A program made the position numbers and the translations under genes. DNA of 64,000 bases. Source: Nocardia harenae NBRC 108248. Lineage in GTDB: Bacteria; Actinomycetota; Actinomycetes; Mycobacteriales; Mycobacteriaceae. The notes under the pieces were generated by a model. That model was not told the origin of the DNA, did not search any database, and worked only from the letters and a program-made list of their open reading frames with translations. This document shows, in pieces, positions 1 to 12,100 of the stretch. Location of the stretch: the NCBI RefSeq assembly GCF_001612885.1, contig NZ_BDBH01000005.1, positions 558,001-622,000 on the forward strand, in the 5' to 3' direction. The stretch's first letter is position 1. Each line of letters opens with the position of its first letter.

Positions 1-233
1 GGTTCCCGATCGCCACCGGGGAGCTGGCTCGCCCCGGCGGGCCGCTGGACGCCATCGCCGCCGAGCACGGGGCGACGCCCGCCCAGCTGGCGCTGGCCTG
101 GCTGCTGCGGCGCTCGCCGGTGCTGCTGCCGATTCCGGGCACGTCGACGGTGGCGCACGTGGAGGAGAACATCGCGGCGGCGGGGATCACGCTCTCCGAC
201 AGCGAGTTCGAGACGCTCAGCGGGGCGGCGTAG
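1..233 (+). CDS. Aldo/keto reductase, C-terminal fragment (cut by window start)
   Basis: The reading frame enters at base 3 and stops with TAG at 231-233, giving 76 residues. They match the C-terminal end of NAD(P)H-dependent aldo/keto reductases: a helix with the [14 protein letters not shown] pattern, then [13 protein letters not shown], the loop that binds the cofactor phosphate/adenine, and a final LSDSEFETL helix. Such enzymes are cytosolic (beta/alpha)8 barrels of about 280-330 residues that reduce aldehydes or ketones. The active-site Tyr/Lys/His part lies outside the window, so the substrate cannot be judged. The family call is secure; nothing links it to the neighbours, and a hairpin follows the stop. 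Confidence 0.85.
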   Translation, partial: FPIATGELARPGGPLDAIAAEHGATPAQLALAWLLRRSPVLLPIPGTSTVAHVEENIAAAGITLSDSEFETLSGAA

Positions 234-305
234 GCGCGGAGGTGTCGTGCCGGGCGGGCGCCGCGCGTTCCGCGCGGTGTCGCGCTCCGGCGGTGCCGGG
301 CCCGC

Positions 306-336
306 ACCCGGCGCCGCCCCTCATGCGGCGCCGGGT
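306..336. terminator. Hairpin between convergent genes
   Basis: A perfect 12-bp inverted repeat (306-317 with 325-336, loop of 7) lies between the aldo/keto reductase stop at 233 and the stop of the small minus-strand gene at 367. There is no T-tract, as is common in GC-rich actinobacteria. It could serve both strands as a terminator. Confidence 0.55.
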
Positions 337-366
337 CTGCGCCGGGCGGGCGCGACATTGCGCCGG

Positions 367-564
367 TCAGGCGCGGGCGGTGTCCCGGTAGGCACCGTAG
401 GAGAAGGCGGCGGCGGCCAGGAACTGCCTGCATGCGGCCCCGTGCCCGGCGTGCACCGCCAGCACGAACCTGGCGCGGGCGGCATCCAACGGCGGCGGCT
501 CGGCGGCACAGTCGCGGCTCTGCATCAACCACAGTTCGCGGGTATCCGGCGCGAGTACGTCCAT
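367..564 (-). CDS. Small protein of unknown function (65 aa)
   Basis: I do not recognise this family. The ATG at 564-562 follows an excellent Shine-Dalgarno (GGAGGTGGACC before the ATG), which is the main reason to call it a gene. The product starts MDVLAPDTRELWLMQS and has two predicted helices rich in Ala and Arg (AARARFVLAVHAGHG and RQFLAAAAFSYGAY), two Cys, and no signal peptide or membrane segment. It is divergent from the XRE-type regulator at 816, separated by 251 bp. Small proteins of this kind often accompany such regulators in actinomycetes, so a regulator-partner role is possible but is only inference. Codon use fits the surroundings. Confidence 0.6.
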   Translation of the reverse strand: MDVLAPDTRELWLMQSRDCAAEPPPLDAARARFVLAVHAGHGAACRQFLAAAAFSYGAYRDTARA

Positions 565-815
565 GGTCCACCTCCGATGTTGCTCGATGTGTGCACCCGG
601 CGCCGTGGTGGCGCGGAGGGAGCCGGGGGCGGCTGGATCGGACCGCGCGCGGGCTCCGGTCGAAAAGGGCGACCACCGTGAGGGTTCGGGCACAACCCCC
701 GGCACCGGGTGCGACTTCAAGGGTGCACGCGGCGAGTACGCGCAAACCAGTCCCGAATACGGTAATAGCGAGTACTTTTCGCTTGTAAGGACCGGTTGGG
801 GACGAGGCGGCACCT
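565..815. promoter_or_regulatory. Divergent promoter region with direct repeats
   Basis: This region lies between the 65-aa gene (minus) and the XRE-type regulator (plus). GCGAGTAC occurs twice on the plus strand, at 732-739 and 768-775, 36 bp apart. The stretch around 750-790 is relatively AT-rich and probably holds the regulator's promoter. The repeats are candidate autoregulatory sites. No gene is seen here. Confidence 0.35.
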
Positions 816-2099
816 ATGCTCGAAGTCGACTGGAGGGGTGAACACGTCCGAGCGCTGCGCGCGGCGATGCGACGCAGCCGATACGAGTTCGCCCGTCTGG
901 TGGGAGTGACACCACGCACCGTGGGGTTGTGGGAGAACGGCCGCACCACGCGGATGCACGATGCGAGCAGGCGCTTGCTGGATCGAGTGCTGGCCGAGGC
1001 GGATGCCGAGGCGAGGACCCGGTTCACGCAGGCAATCGCCGAACCGGAACCCAAGCTCGAAAGCGGGCTCGACAAGGAAGTCGAGGACGACGTGAGAAGG
1101 CGTGAACTACTGACCTACGCCGGCATCGGAATCGCCGGCCAGGCCGCGGCGCTCGTCGCCGCGGAGCCCGAACGCATGCTCGCGGCGCTGGACGCGGGCT
1201 CGATCAGCGAGCGCAGGCTGCTCGTGCTCGAGGAGACCGCGACCCACCTCGGCACCCGCGCGGTGCAGGTGCCGCCGCGCGAGCTCCTGCCGGGCGCGCT
1301 GGAGCAGTTCCGCGCCGTGCGCGGCTGCCTCGCCGAGCGGCAGACCACGGCGGCGCAGGCCAGGCTGGTGCGCACCGCGGGCAGGCTGGCGACCGTCGTC
1401 GGCGAGATCCTCTTCAACGACGGGCATTTCGGCCAGGCCAAGATGTGGTACACCACCGCCGCGCACGCCGCGCAGGACATCGGTGACCGCTACACCGAGG
1501 ACATCGCGCTGGCCGGCGCCGGCTACCTGCCCACCTACAGCGACCGCCCGCGCGACGTGCTCTCGCTGCTCGCGCCGCGGCTGGCGCAGAACCCCGACCG
1601 CGGGCCCGCCACCGCCTGGCTCTGGAGCCTGGCCGCCAGGGCGCACGCCGAGCTGGGCGAGGCGAACGACTTCGCCCGCTGTATCGACCGGGCCGCCGCC
1701 GCGCTCGCGGTGGCGAAGCCGGAGGAGATGCCGCTCGGCATCTTCTCGTTCCGGCCGGAGAAGCTCGCCTTCTACCGGGCCATCGGCTCGGCCCGGCTCG
1801 GGCTGGTCGACCAGACCGAGGAGGCCGCCTCCGAGGCGCTCGCCGCCTACGACCCCTCCGAGACCATGGAGCCCGCGCTGGTGCGCTTCGAGCACGCCAC
1901 CGCACTGCTCGCCGGCGGCGAGGTGGACGAGGCGTGTGCCGTCGCGACCGCCGCCATCACCGGCCCGAACACCTACGTCGGGCTCACCGTCGCCAAGCGC
2001 GCCCGCCGCTTCGATGCCACCCTCGGCACCCGGCGCGGTGGGGCCGTCACCGAGTGGCGCGATCGTATGACCACCGCCACCGGCGATACCCGCGCGTAA
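816..2099 (+). CDS. XRE-family helix-turn-helix regulator with TPR-like body
   Basis: This is a 427-residue cytosolic DNA-binding protein. Residues about 8-60 form a Cro/CI-type helix-turn-helix (LRAAMRRSRYEFARLVGV followed by TPRTVGLWENG). After a charged linker and a short hydrophobic helix (about 100-120), residues 130-410 are almost wholly alpha-helical, with repeated Ala/Leu-rich pairs (for example GHFGQAKMWYTTAAHAAQDIGD and ATAWLWSLAARAHAELGEAND) that resemble TPR repeats. Actinomycetes carry many such HTH-plus-helical-repeat regulators, often tied to development or specialised metabolism; the ligand is unknown. ATG at 816 was chosen because it follows a purine-rich stretch and places the HTH at the N-terminus. 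The gene converges on the NRPS operon, with a strong hairpin between them, so a role in controlling the NRPS is only a possibility. Confidence 0.85.
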   Translation: MLEVDWRGEHVRALRAAMRRSRYEFARLVGVTPRTVGLWENGRTTRMHDASRRLLDRVLAEADAEARTRFTQAIAEPEPKLESGLDKEVEDDVRRRELLTYAGIGIAGQAAALVAAEPERMLAALDAGSISERRLLVLEETATHLGTRAVQVPPRELLPGALEQFRAVRGCLAERQTTAAQARLVRTAGRLATVVGEILFNDGHFGQAKMWYTTAAHAAQDIGDRYTEDIALAGAGYLPTYSDRPRDVLSLLAPRLAQNPDRGPATAWLWSLAARAHAELGEANDFARCIDRAAAALAVAKPEEMPLGIFSFRPEKLAFYRAIGSARLGLVDQTEEAASEALAAYDPSETMEPALVRFEHATALLAGGEVDEACAVATAAITGPNTYVGLTVAKRARRFDATLGTRRGGAVTEWRDRMTTATGDTRA

Positions 2100-2174
2100 C
2101 TGTCTCCACCGGGTCGACCTCGGCGACGCGAAGCGGGGTCATGAGCAACGCGGCCGTCGGCTCGGCGTCCTGGT

Positions 2175-2258
2175 CAGCCCGTCGGACTCGGCAACCTCAC
2201 GCGCGACCGCATGGCCGACCTCGACGATGCCCTGAGCCGCTACCTCGGAGTCGGTTAG
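2175..2258 (+). pseudogene. Possible relic of a MazF/PemK-type toxin C-terminus
   Basis: A 28-codon open stretch ending in TAG reads QPVGLGNLTRDRM then ADLDDALSRYLGVG. This resembles the last helix of MazF-family endoribonucleases (pattern lt.drm.dld.al...lgl). No upstream coding part in the same frame looks related, and no antitoxin is seen. The match is short and judged by eye; chance is a real alternative. Confidence 0.22.
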
Positions 2259-2265
2259 CCCGGGT

Positions 2266-2307
2266 CGGGGCGCGCGGGCGGAAGGGGGATGTGGCCCGCG
2301 CGCCCCG
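2266..2307. terminator. Strong hairpin between the XRE regulator and the NRPS operon
   Basis: A perfect 14-bp GC-only inverted repeat (2266-2279 with 2294-2307, 14-nt loop) sits just beyond the NRPS2 stop (2320) and after the convergent regulator stop (2099). It is the likely terminator of the 43.6-kb NRPS transcript and may act on both strands. Confidence 0.65.
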
Positions 2308-2319
2308 CATTCGGGTGGA

Positions 2320-3175
2320 TCAGGGGTTCGGCCCTCCTGCCGGGGGAACGGGGTGCCGGGTCCAGAGGTCGGCGAGGACATAGCCGATGCGGGAGAGCGC
2401 CGGTTCGGTGGTCATGTGCCAGTGCGTCGCGGGGACGGCGTGGTTGTGCACGGTGCCGTCGACGGTGCCCGCCCAGCCTGCTGCTCCGGTGGCGCCGGTG
2501 GGGTCGTCGAGGGCGGCGGTGAAGTAGACGAGATCGCCCTTGTAGGTGCGCGGGCGGTAGCCGGCGACCAGGTCGAGGGAGCGCACGCCCGCCGCCAGGA
2601 CGCGGTGCAGGCGGTCGGCGCCGAAGGAGGCGAAGGGTTCGGGGAGGTCGCCGAGGCGGGTGGCGAGGTCGCCGAGGGTTCCGGCGGCCGGTTCGGCGGC
2701 GGGCAGGGCGAGGTCGGCGGCGGCCGAACCGCCGAGCAGCCCGCCGAGCAGATCACCGACGACCACGGAGTCGTCTCGCTCGGCGGGCACCTCGAGCGAG
2801 CTGTCCATCATGCCGAGCAGCTCGACCTGCTGGCCACGATCCTGCAGCTCGACGGCGACCGCGTGCGCGAGCACCCCGCCCAGCGACCAGCCGAGCAGAT
2901 GGTACGGCCCCTCCGGCTGCACCGCGCGGATCTCCGCGACGCAGCGGACGGCCCACTCCGGCAGCGAGCCGGGCAGCTCCGGTTCGCCGGCGAGCACCGG
3001 CGACTGCAGGCCGTAGAGCGGCCGCTCCCGGTCGACGTGCGCGGCCAGCCCGGCGAACGACCAGGCGATGCCGCCCGCGGGGGCGAAGCAGAAGAGCGGC
3101 GCGGCGCTTCCGCCCGCGCGCAGCGGGAGCAGCACCTCGTAGGCGACCTCGCGATCCACCCGCCCGCGCCCGGCC
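2320..3175 (-). other. Terminal type I thioesterase domain
   Basis: About 280 residues with an alpha/beta-hydrolase start ([15 protein letters not shown]), GWSLGG (nucleophile serine, near residue 8328), MMDSS and a late HWHM histidine. It releases the peptide by hydrolysis or cyclisation; sequence alone does not tell which. Confidence 0.9.
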
Positions 3176-6100
3176 CGGTGCGCGGCGATCCGCTCGGCCA
3201 GCCCGGCGGGGGTGGGCGCGGCGAAGAGCCAGACCACGGAGACGGCCTCGCCGAGCGCGGCTTCGAGCCGCCCGGCCAGGGTGGTGGCGAGCAGCGAGTT
3301 GCCGCCGCGCTCGAAGAAATTGTCGGTGGCGCCGATCCGCTCGGCACCGAGGATCTCGGCGAAGGCGGCGCACACGGTGTGCTCCAGCGCGGTGGCGGGG
3401 GCGGTGAATTCGGCGGCGCCGAGTTCGGGGGCGGGCAGCGCGGCCCGGTCCAGCTTGCCGTTGACGGTGAGCGGGAGCCGGTCCAGCGCGACGAGCACCG
3501 CGGGCACCATGTAGCCGGGCAGCCGCTCGGCCAGCGCGGCGCGCAGCGCGCCGGGGTCGACCGCGTCGGCGGCGTAGTACCCCACGAGCAGGGTGTGCTC
3601 GCCGGAGCCGTGCGCGAGCACCGCCGCCGCGCGCACCCCCGGCCGGGCGAGCAGCGCGTGCTCGATATCGGCGAGCTCGATGCGGTAACCGCGCACCTTG
3701 ACCTGGAAGTCGCGGCGCTCCACGTACTCCAGGTGCCCGTCGGCATTCCAGCGCACCAGGTCGCCGGTGCGGTAGAGCCGCTCCCCCGGCCCGCCGAAGG
3801 GGTCGGCGACGAACCGCTCGGCGGTGAGGTCGGGGCGGGCGTGGTAGCCGCGGGCCAGCTGGGCGCCTGCCAGATACAGCTCGCCGGTGACGCCGATCGG
3901 CACCGGGTGCATACGGTCGTCCAGCACGTGCACCCGCGACCCCGCCTCCGGCGTGCCGATCGGCGTGACCGGGCCGGGCAGCCCGGACCCGGTGCGGTAG
4001 CGGGTGATCGAGACGGCGGCCTCGGTGGGGCCGTAGAGGTTGTCGATCCCGGCGGTCGTGCGCGCGGCGACCCTGCGCACGGTGGCGGCGGGGAGCGCCT
4101 CGCCGATCACCAGCAGGCGGCGCAGCGCGGCGGGGAGCGGTGTGGCGCCCGCGGTCTCGGCGAGCATGGCCAGCAGCGACGGCACCAGGGTGACGGTGGT
4201 GACGCCGGTGCGCTCGATCAGGTCGAGCAGGGCGCGCGGATCGCGCTCGGCGCCCCGCGGAGCGAGGACGAGGCGGGCGCCGGTGCGCGGGGCCAGCCAG
4301 AACTCCCAGACCGAGAGGTCGAAGGCGGCGGAGGTGGTGAGCAGGGCGGCGTCCGCGGCGCCGAGGCGGTACTCGGACTGCATCCACTCCAGCTGGTGCG
4401 CCACGGCGGCGTGCGGGAGCGCGACACCCTTGGGGGTGCCGGTGGAGCCGGAGGTGAAGATGACGTACGCCGGGTGCTCGGGGCGGAGCGGGGCGGTGCG
4501 CTCGTCGTCGCGCAGGGGTGCGCTGGACAGGGCCGCGGCGTCGGCGACCGCCACATTCAGCACCTCCCGCTCCCCGGAGCGGGGATGCGGCCACGCGGCG
4601 GAGCTCAGCACGAGCTGCGGATCGGCGGCCGCCAGGACGGCGGCGGTGCGCTCGGCGGGGTGCGCCGGGTCCAGCGGGACGTAGGCGGCGCCCGCGGTGA
4701 CCACCGCGTACATGCCGACCACCAGATCGACCCCGCGTGGAAGGGCCAGCGCCACCAGCCTTTCCGGCCCGAGCCCACGCCCGGCGAGCAGCCGGGCCAG
4801 GCGATTGACCCGCGCCGCGAACTCCGCGTAGGTGACCGTGACCGCACCGTCGACCAGTGCGATCGCGTCGGGGGTTCGCCGAACCTGCGCCTCGAAGCCG
4901 CCGACCAGCGTGGCCGGGCCGGGCAGCGACCGATCCGGCCGGTTCCAGGTGTGCAGCAACCGCTCCCGCTCGGCGGCATCCAGCAGCGGGATATCGCCGA
5001 CGGCGACCCGCGGCTCCGCGCAGACGGCGGCGAGCAGCCGGTGCAGCCGCCCGGCGAACCCGGCGACGGTGGCTTCGTCGAAGAGCGCCGTCGCGTAGGT
5101 GAGCGAGGCCGCGAGCCCGGCGGGCGAGCCGTCCGGGTGGTACCGGTCGGTGATCACGAGGTGCAGGTCGAACTGCGACACCTCGGAGGCGACATCCAGC
5201 GTCCCCACCCGCAGCCCGGGCAGCTCCAGCTCGGCCTCGGCCTGGTTGTGGAAGGAGAACCCGACCTGGAAGAGCGGGTGCCGCGCGGTGGAGCGCTCCG
5301 GGTTCAGCACCTCGACCAGCCGCTCGAACGGCACGTCGGCGTGCGCGAAGGCGGCGACATCGGCCTCCCGCACCCGGGTGAGCAGGTCGAGGAACGGATC
5401 GGCGCCGCGCACCTCGGCGCGCAGCACCAGGGTGTTCACGAACATGCCGACCACGGCGTCCAGCTCGGCGGCGCCGCGCCCGGCCACCGGCGTGCCGACG
5501 GCGATGTCGGCGGTGCCGGAGAGCCGGGCGAGCAGGGTGGCCCAGGCGGCGTGCAGCACCATGAAAAGCGTGGCCCCGCGCTCCCGGCCGAGCTCGGCGA
5601 GGCGGCCGTGCAGCCCGGCGTCGACGGCGAAGTCCAGGTGCCTGCCCCTGGTGGAGGCCACGGCGGGCCGCGGCCGGTCGGTGGGCAGGGTGAGCTGGGC
5701 GGGCAGCTCGGCCAGGGTCTCCCGCCAGAAGGTGAGCTGGCGAGTGACGAGCGAGCCGGGGTCGTCCTCGGCGCCGAGGGTTTCGCGCTGCCAGCGGCTG
5801 AAGTCGGCGTACTGCACCGGGAGCGGGGTCCACGCGGGTGCGGCGCCGGTGCGGCGGGCCGCGTAGGCGAGCACGAGGTCGCGGGCGAGCGGCGCCAGCG
5901 ACGAGCCGTCGGCGGCGATGTGGTGCACGACCACGACGAGCACATGCTCGGGAGTGCCGCGTTCGGCCTCGGACGCCGCGATCTCCCCGGCGGCCACCGG
6001 CAGTGCTCCCGACGGTGGAACGGCTGCGGCGGCCACCGACGGCGCTCCCGGCGGCGGAACGGGTGCTGCGGTTACCGGCAGCGCGGCTCCCGTCGAATCC

Positions 6101-9100
6101 CCGCCGGTGACGGCGAAGAGGCGGGCGCGCACCGGCACCGCGGCGGTGACGTCGAACCCGGCGCCGATGAAATCGCGCGCGGCGGCGAGCAGGTCGTCGG
6201 CGGCGACCGGGATCGGGGTCAGCACCGGCCGCCCGGAATCGGCGGCGGGCAGCACCAGCTGCACCGGCCCGGCCTCGGTCTTCGGGTACACCGTGCGCAG
6301 CGTCTCGTGCCGCTCGACCACGTCGGCGACGGCGGCGTCCAGCGCGGCGATATCGAGCTCGCCGCCGAGCCGCACCGCGAGCGGGATGTTGTAGGCGATG
6401 GACTCCGGGTCGAGCCGGTTCAGCAGCCACATGCGCTGCTGCGCCAGCGAGAGCGGGATCGGCCCGGTGCGCTCCCGCCGGACCAGCGCGGGCGCGGCAT
6501 CGACCTCGGCCCCGCCGAGTTCGGCGGCGAGCGCGGCGACCGTCGGGTGCTCGAACACCAGGCGCACCCCCACCGCGGCGCCGAGCCGGGCGCCGAGCCG
6601 CGCGGCCAGCTGGGTTGCGGTGAGCGAGTTGCCGCCGAGCGCGAAGAAGTCGTCGTCCAGCCCGGCCCGCTCCACCTCGAGCAGCTCGGCGAAGACCTCG
6701 GCCACCGCGATCTCGGCGGCGCTGCGCGGAGCCCGGAACTCGGCGCCGCGGAACTCGGGCTCGGGCAGCGCCTTCCGGTCCAGCTTGCCGACCGGGGTGA
6801 GCGGCAGCGCGTCGAGCACGGTGATCGAAGCGGGCACCATGTAGCCGGCCAGCGACCGCCCGGCGTGCGCGGTGAGCTCGGCGATATCCACGGTGTGGCC
6901 GGGCGCGGGCACCACGTAGGCGACCAGCGCGGTATTCCCGGACGGGTCGGGGTGCCCGACGGTGACCGCCGTGCCGACCGACCCGTGCGCGGCCAGCACC
7001 GCGTCGATCTCGCCCAGCTCGATGCGCAGCCCGCGCACCTTGACCTGCTGGTCGGCACGGGCGGCGTAGCGCAGCCCGCCCGCCGCGGTCCTGGCCACCA
7101 GGTCGCCGGTGCGGTAGAGCCGCCCGCCCGCGGCGCCGTAGGGGTCGGCGACGAAGCGGCAGGCCGAGAGCCCCGGCCGCCGGTGGTAGCCGCGCGCGAG
7201 CCCCGGCCCGCGCAGGTAGAGCTCGCCGACCACGCCGACCGGCACCGGCCGCAGCCTGGCATCGAGGACCAGCGCGGACATGCCTGCGATCGGCGCGCCC
7301 ATGTCGAAGGGCTCGCCCGCGCGCAGCGGCGCGCTGATGCTGGTGATGATGGTGGTCTCGGTGGGGCCGTAGGTGTTGTGCATGGCCCGGCCCGGCGCCC
7401 AGCGATCGACCAGGTCGCGGCCGTACGCCTCGCCGCCGACGGTGAGGTGCGCGAGCCCGGGCAGCTGCTCCGGGTCCAGGGTGCGCAGCACCGCGGGGGT
7501 GAGGAAGGCGTGCGTGACCCCGGCGCGCCGGATGAGCGCGGTGAGCTCGGCCCCGCCGTACACCCCGGCGGGCGCGATCACCAGCCTGGCGCCCGCGGCC
7601 AGCGCGACGAGTAGCTCCAGCATCGAGGCGTCGAAGCTCGGCGAGGCCACGTGCAGCACGCGGGAGGCCGCGGTGGTCCGGTAGGCGGCGAGCTGGGCCG
7701 CCGCCACCCCGGCGAGCCCGCCGTGCGTGGCGACCACGCCCTTCGGCACCCCGGTGGAGCCGGAGGTGTAGATGATCCAGGCGGGGTGCTCGGGCCGGAT
7801 GGGGCGCAGCGGCCGGACCGCGCCGGGCGGCAGGTTGCGCAGCCGGGCCGCGGTCTCGGCGGCGTCCACGGCGATCCACGCGATATCGCCGGGCAGCCCG
7901 GCGCGGACCGCGCCGACGGTGAGCCCGAGCGCCGCACCGGAATCGGTGAGCATGTGGCTGATCCGCTCGGCCGGGTAGGTGGGATCGACCGGGACGAAGG
8001 TGGCGCCGGTGCGGGCCACCGCCCAGAGCGCGAGCAGCGACTCCGCGGAGCGCGGCACCGCGACGGCCACCGTGTCCTCGGCGCCGACGCCGTGCTCGAT
8101 CAGCAGCCGGGCCAGCCGGGCCGAGCGCTCGTCGAGGGCGCGGTAGTGCAGCTCGCGCACGCCGTCGACGAGCGCGGTGGCGTCCGGGTTCAGCGCGACG
8201 GCGGCGGCCATGAGCTCGGGCAGGGTGCGCGCAGGCACGGTGCCCGCCGGGGCCGTGAGCAGCGCGGCGCGCTCGGCCGGGGCGAGCAGCTCGGCATCGC
8301 CCGCGGGGCGGGCCGGGTCGGCGGTGAGCGCGCCGAGCAGCCTGCCGAAGCGGCGCAGCAGCCCGGCGGCGGTGCCCTCGTCGAAGAGGTCGGTGGCGTA
8401 GTCGAGCTCGACGCTCAGGTGGCCGTCGGTATCGGGGTCGCCCGCCACGGTGAACTGCAGGTCGAAGCGGGCCACCGCCTCGGTGAACTCCACCGGGCTC
8501 GGGTCGAGCCCCGGCACCGCGGTCGCGGCGGCGGCCGGTGAGCCGCCGGCCAGGTAGCTGAGCGCGACGGTGAAGAGCGGGTGCCTGGCGGGCGACGGCT
8601 CGGTGCCGAGCTCGTCCACCACCCGCTCGAAGGGGACGGTGGCATGGCCGAAGGCGGCCAGGTCGGCGCCGCGGACGGCGCCGAGCAGCTCGGCGAAGGG
8701 CGCCGCGGTGTCGATCTCGGTGCGCAGCACCAGGGTGTTCACGAACATGCCGACCAGGTCGTCCAGCGCGGCCGCGCCGCGCCCGGCCACCGGGGTGCCG
8801 ACGACCACGTCGGAGCTGCCGGAGAGCCGGGCCAGCAGCACCGCGAGCGCGGTGTGCACGACCATGAACGGGGTCGCCCGGTGCGCGGCGGCCAGCGCCC
8901 GCACCCGGTCGCCCACCTCGGCGCCGATCCTGGCCCGCACGGTGCCGCCGCGATGGCTCGCCACGGCGGGGCGCGGGCGGTCGGTGGGGAGCGCGGGGTC
9001 GGGCAGGTCGCGCAGGGTTTCCCGCCAGAAGGCCAGCTCGGCATCGGCGCTCGCCGCGACGGCGGCGGCCTGCCAGAGCGCGTAGTCCGCGTACTGGGCG

Positions 9101-12100
9101 GTGAGCGGCGGCCAGGCCGGCTCGGTGCCGAGCACCCTGGCCAGGTAGGCGGCCATGAGGTCGCGCAGCAGCGGGGCCATGGAGTAGCCGTCGGCGGCCA
9201 CGTGGTGCAGCACCGCGACCAGCACCTGGCTGGTCGGGTCCGCGCGCAGCAGCACCGCGCGCACCGGCACCTCGGCGGTGACGTCGAAGCCGCCCGCCAG
9301 CACCGCGCCGATCCGCTCGGCCAGCGGGGCGCCATCCGGTTCGCGCACCTCGAGCCGCAGCGGCGGCGGGTCGGCGGGCAGGATCACCTGGTGGCCGATG
9401 CCGTCCGGCCCGGCCGGGTAGACGGTGCGCAGCACCTCGTGCCTGGCCACCACATCGGCGAAGGCGGCGGTGAGCGCGGCGGTGTCGAGCCCGCCGTGCA
9501 GCCGGACGGCGACCGGGATGTTGTGCACCGCGGAGCCGGGGTCGAGCCGGTTCGCCAGCCACATACCGCGCTGCACCGGGGCCAGCGGCAGCCGCTCCGG
9601 GCGCGGCCCGGCCGGCAGCGGCACCACCGCGCCGTCGGTGGAATCGGCCGTGATCCGCTCGGCCAGCGCCGCCACCCCCGGCGCCTCGAAGAGCAGCCGC
9701 ACCGGCACCCGCCGGTCCAGCGCCGCGCCGAGCCGGGCGAGCACCCTGGTCGCGCTGAGCGAATTGCCGCCGAGCGCGAAGAAGTCGTCGTCCAGCCCGA
9801 TCGGGGTGGCGCCGAGCACCGCCTCGAAGGCCGCCGCGACCTGCCGCTGCGCCGGGGTCACCGGCGGGCGGTAGGCGGTGCGGGCGAACTCGGGGGCGGG
9901 CAGCGCCGCGCGGTCCAGCTTGCCGGAGGCATTGAGCGGGAAGGCATCGAGCAGCACGAGCACGCCGGGGACCATGTACGCGGGCAGCGCGGCCGCCGCG
10001 GCGGCGAGCACCTCGGTGTCGTTCAGGACGGCGCCGGGCGCGGGGGTCAGGTACCCGGCCAGGTGCTCGCCGACCACGAGAACGGCGGCCTGCGCCACAC
10101 CGGGCACCCCGGCCAGCACCGCCTCGATCTCGCCGAGCTCGATCCGCTGGCCGCGGAATTTCACCTGGAAGTCGGTGCGGCCCAGGTAGATCAGCTCGGG
10201 GGCGTGGCCGGAGGTGTCCCAGCGCACCAGGTCGCCGGTGCGGTACATGCGCTGCCCCGGCCCGCCGAAGGGGTCGGCGACGAAGCGATCCGCGGTGAGG
10301 TCGGGGCGGGCCTGGTAGCCGCGGGCCAGCTGCACGCCCGCCAGGTAGAGCTCGCCCGCGACGCCGGGCAGCGCGGGCCGAAGCCGGCCGTCGAGGACGT
10401 AGACGCGGCTGTTCCACTCCGGGACGCCGATCGGCAGCACGGCGCGGCCGGTCTCGCCGGTGACGTCGCGGTGCGTGATGCTGACCGCGGCCTCGGTGGG
10501 GCCGTACAGGTTGTGCAGCGCCGCCGGGCTCACCGCGCCGAAGGCGCGGACCGTCTCGGCGGGCAGCGCCTCGCCGATCACGAAGACCTGCCGCAGCGTG
10601 GCGAGCGCCGCGCCCCGGTCCGCCGCCGCCACGTGCGCGGCGAAGACGCTGAGCATGGATGGCACGAAATCGGTGGCGGTGACGCCGTATCCGGCGATCA
10701 CCTCGGTGAGGTAGCCGGGGTCGCGGTGGCCGTCCGGGGCGGCGAGTACCACGGTGGCGCCGACCCGCAGCGGCAGGAAGTAGCCCCACAGCGAGACGTC
10801 GAAGGTGGTCGCGGTCTTCTGCAGGTACACCTCGCCCGCCGCCGGCCGGTACCGGGACTGCATCCAGTTGACCTGGTTGACGATGGCGGCGTGCGAGACG
10901 CTCACGCCCTTCGGCGTGCCGGTGGAGCCGGAGGTGAAGATGACGTACGCCGGGTGCGCGGGACGCAGCGGCAGCGGCCGCTCGTCCGCGCCGATCGGGT
11001 CGTCCCGATAGCCGTCCAGCCGCAGCTCGTCCAGCCGGACCAGGGCGCCGGCGCAGGCGATGTCGGTCCCGGTGGCGGTGAGCACCGCCGCCGGGCGCGC
11101 GGTCGCCAGGATGTGCGCGATGCGCTGCTCCGGGTGGTCCGGGTCGATCGGCACGTACGCGCCGCCCGCCTCCAGCACCGCGTACATGGCGACCACCAGG
11201 TCGATCGAGCGGCGCAGGGCGAGCGCGACCAGCGCCTCCGGCCCGACGCCGAGTTCGATGAGGTGCCTGGCCAGCTGGTTCACCCGGGACGCGAGATCGC
11301 CGTAGGTGATGGTGGTGACGGCGCCGCCGTCGTCGGGGACGAAGACCAGCGCCGGGTGCAACGGGGTGGCGGTGGCCTGCGCGGCGAACTCGTCCAGCAG
11401 CAGCTCGGAGCCGAACGAGACGTGCGCGGAGTCGTTCCACTCGGTGAGCACCCGGTGCCGCTCGCCCGGCTCGAAGAGCTCGATATCGCCGACCGGGAGC
11501 TCCGGGTGCGCGGTGACCGCGGCCAGCAGCCGGAGCAGCCGCTCGCCGAACCCGCGCACCGTCGGCTCGTCGAAGAGGTCGGCGGCGTAGGTGAGCCGCA
11601 GCGCGTCGGCGGTGACGGTGAGCTGCAGGTCGAAGCGGGTGCCGACCTCGGGGACGCGGTGCTCGGCCATGGCGAGCCCGGCCAGCTCGAGCGCGACCGG
11701 CTCCAGGTTCTGGAAGAAGAGCGCGACCTGGAAGAGCGGGTGCCGCGCCTGTGAGCGCGGCGGGTCGAGCACCTCGACCAGCCGCTCGAAGGGGATGTCG
11801 GCGTGCGCGAAGGCATCCAGGTCGGCTTCCCTGACCCGGCGCAGCACGGCGCCGAAGGGGGCGGCGGCGTCCACCTCGGTGCGCAGCACCAGGGTGTTCA
11901 CGAACATGCCGATGACGTCGTCCAGCTCGGCGGCGCCGCGCCCGGCCACCGGGGTGCCGACGGCGATGTCGGTGGTGCCGGAGAGCCGGGCCAGCAGGGT
12001 GGCGAGCGCGGCGTGCACCACCATGAACGGGGTGGCGTCGTGCCCGGCGGCCAGCGTGGAGATGGCGGTGACCAGCGCGGGGCCGAGCGGGAGCGCGGTC

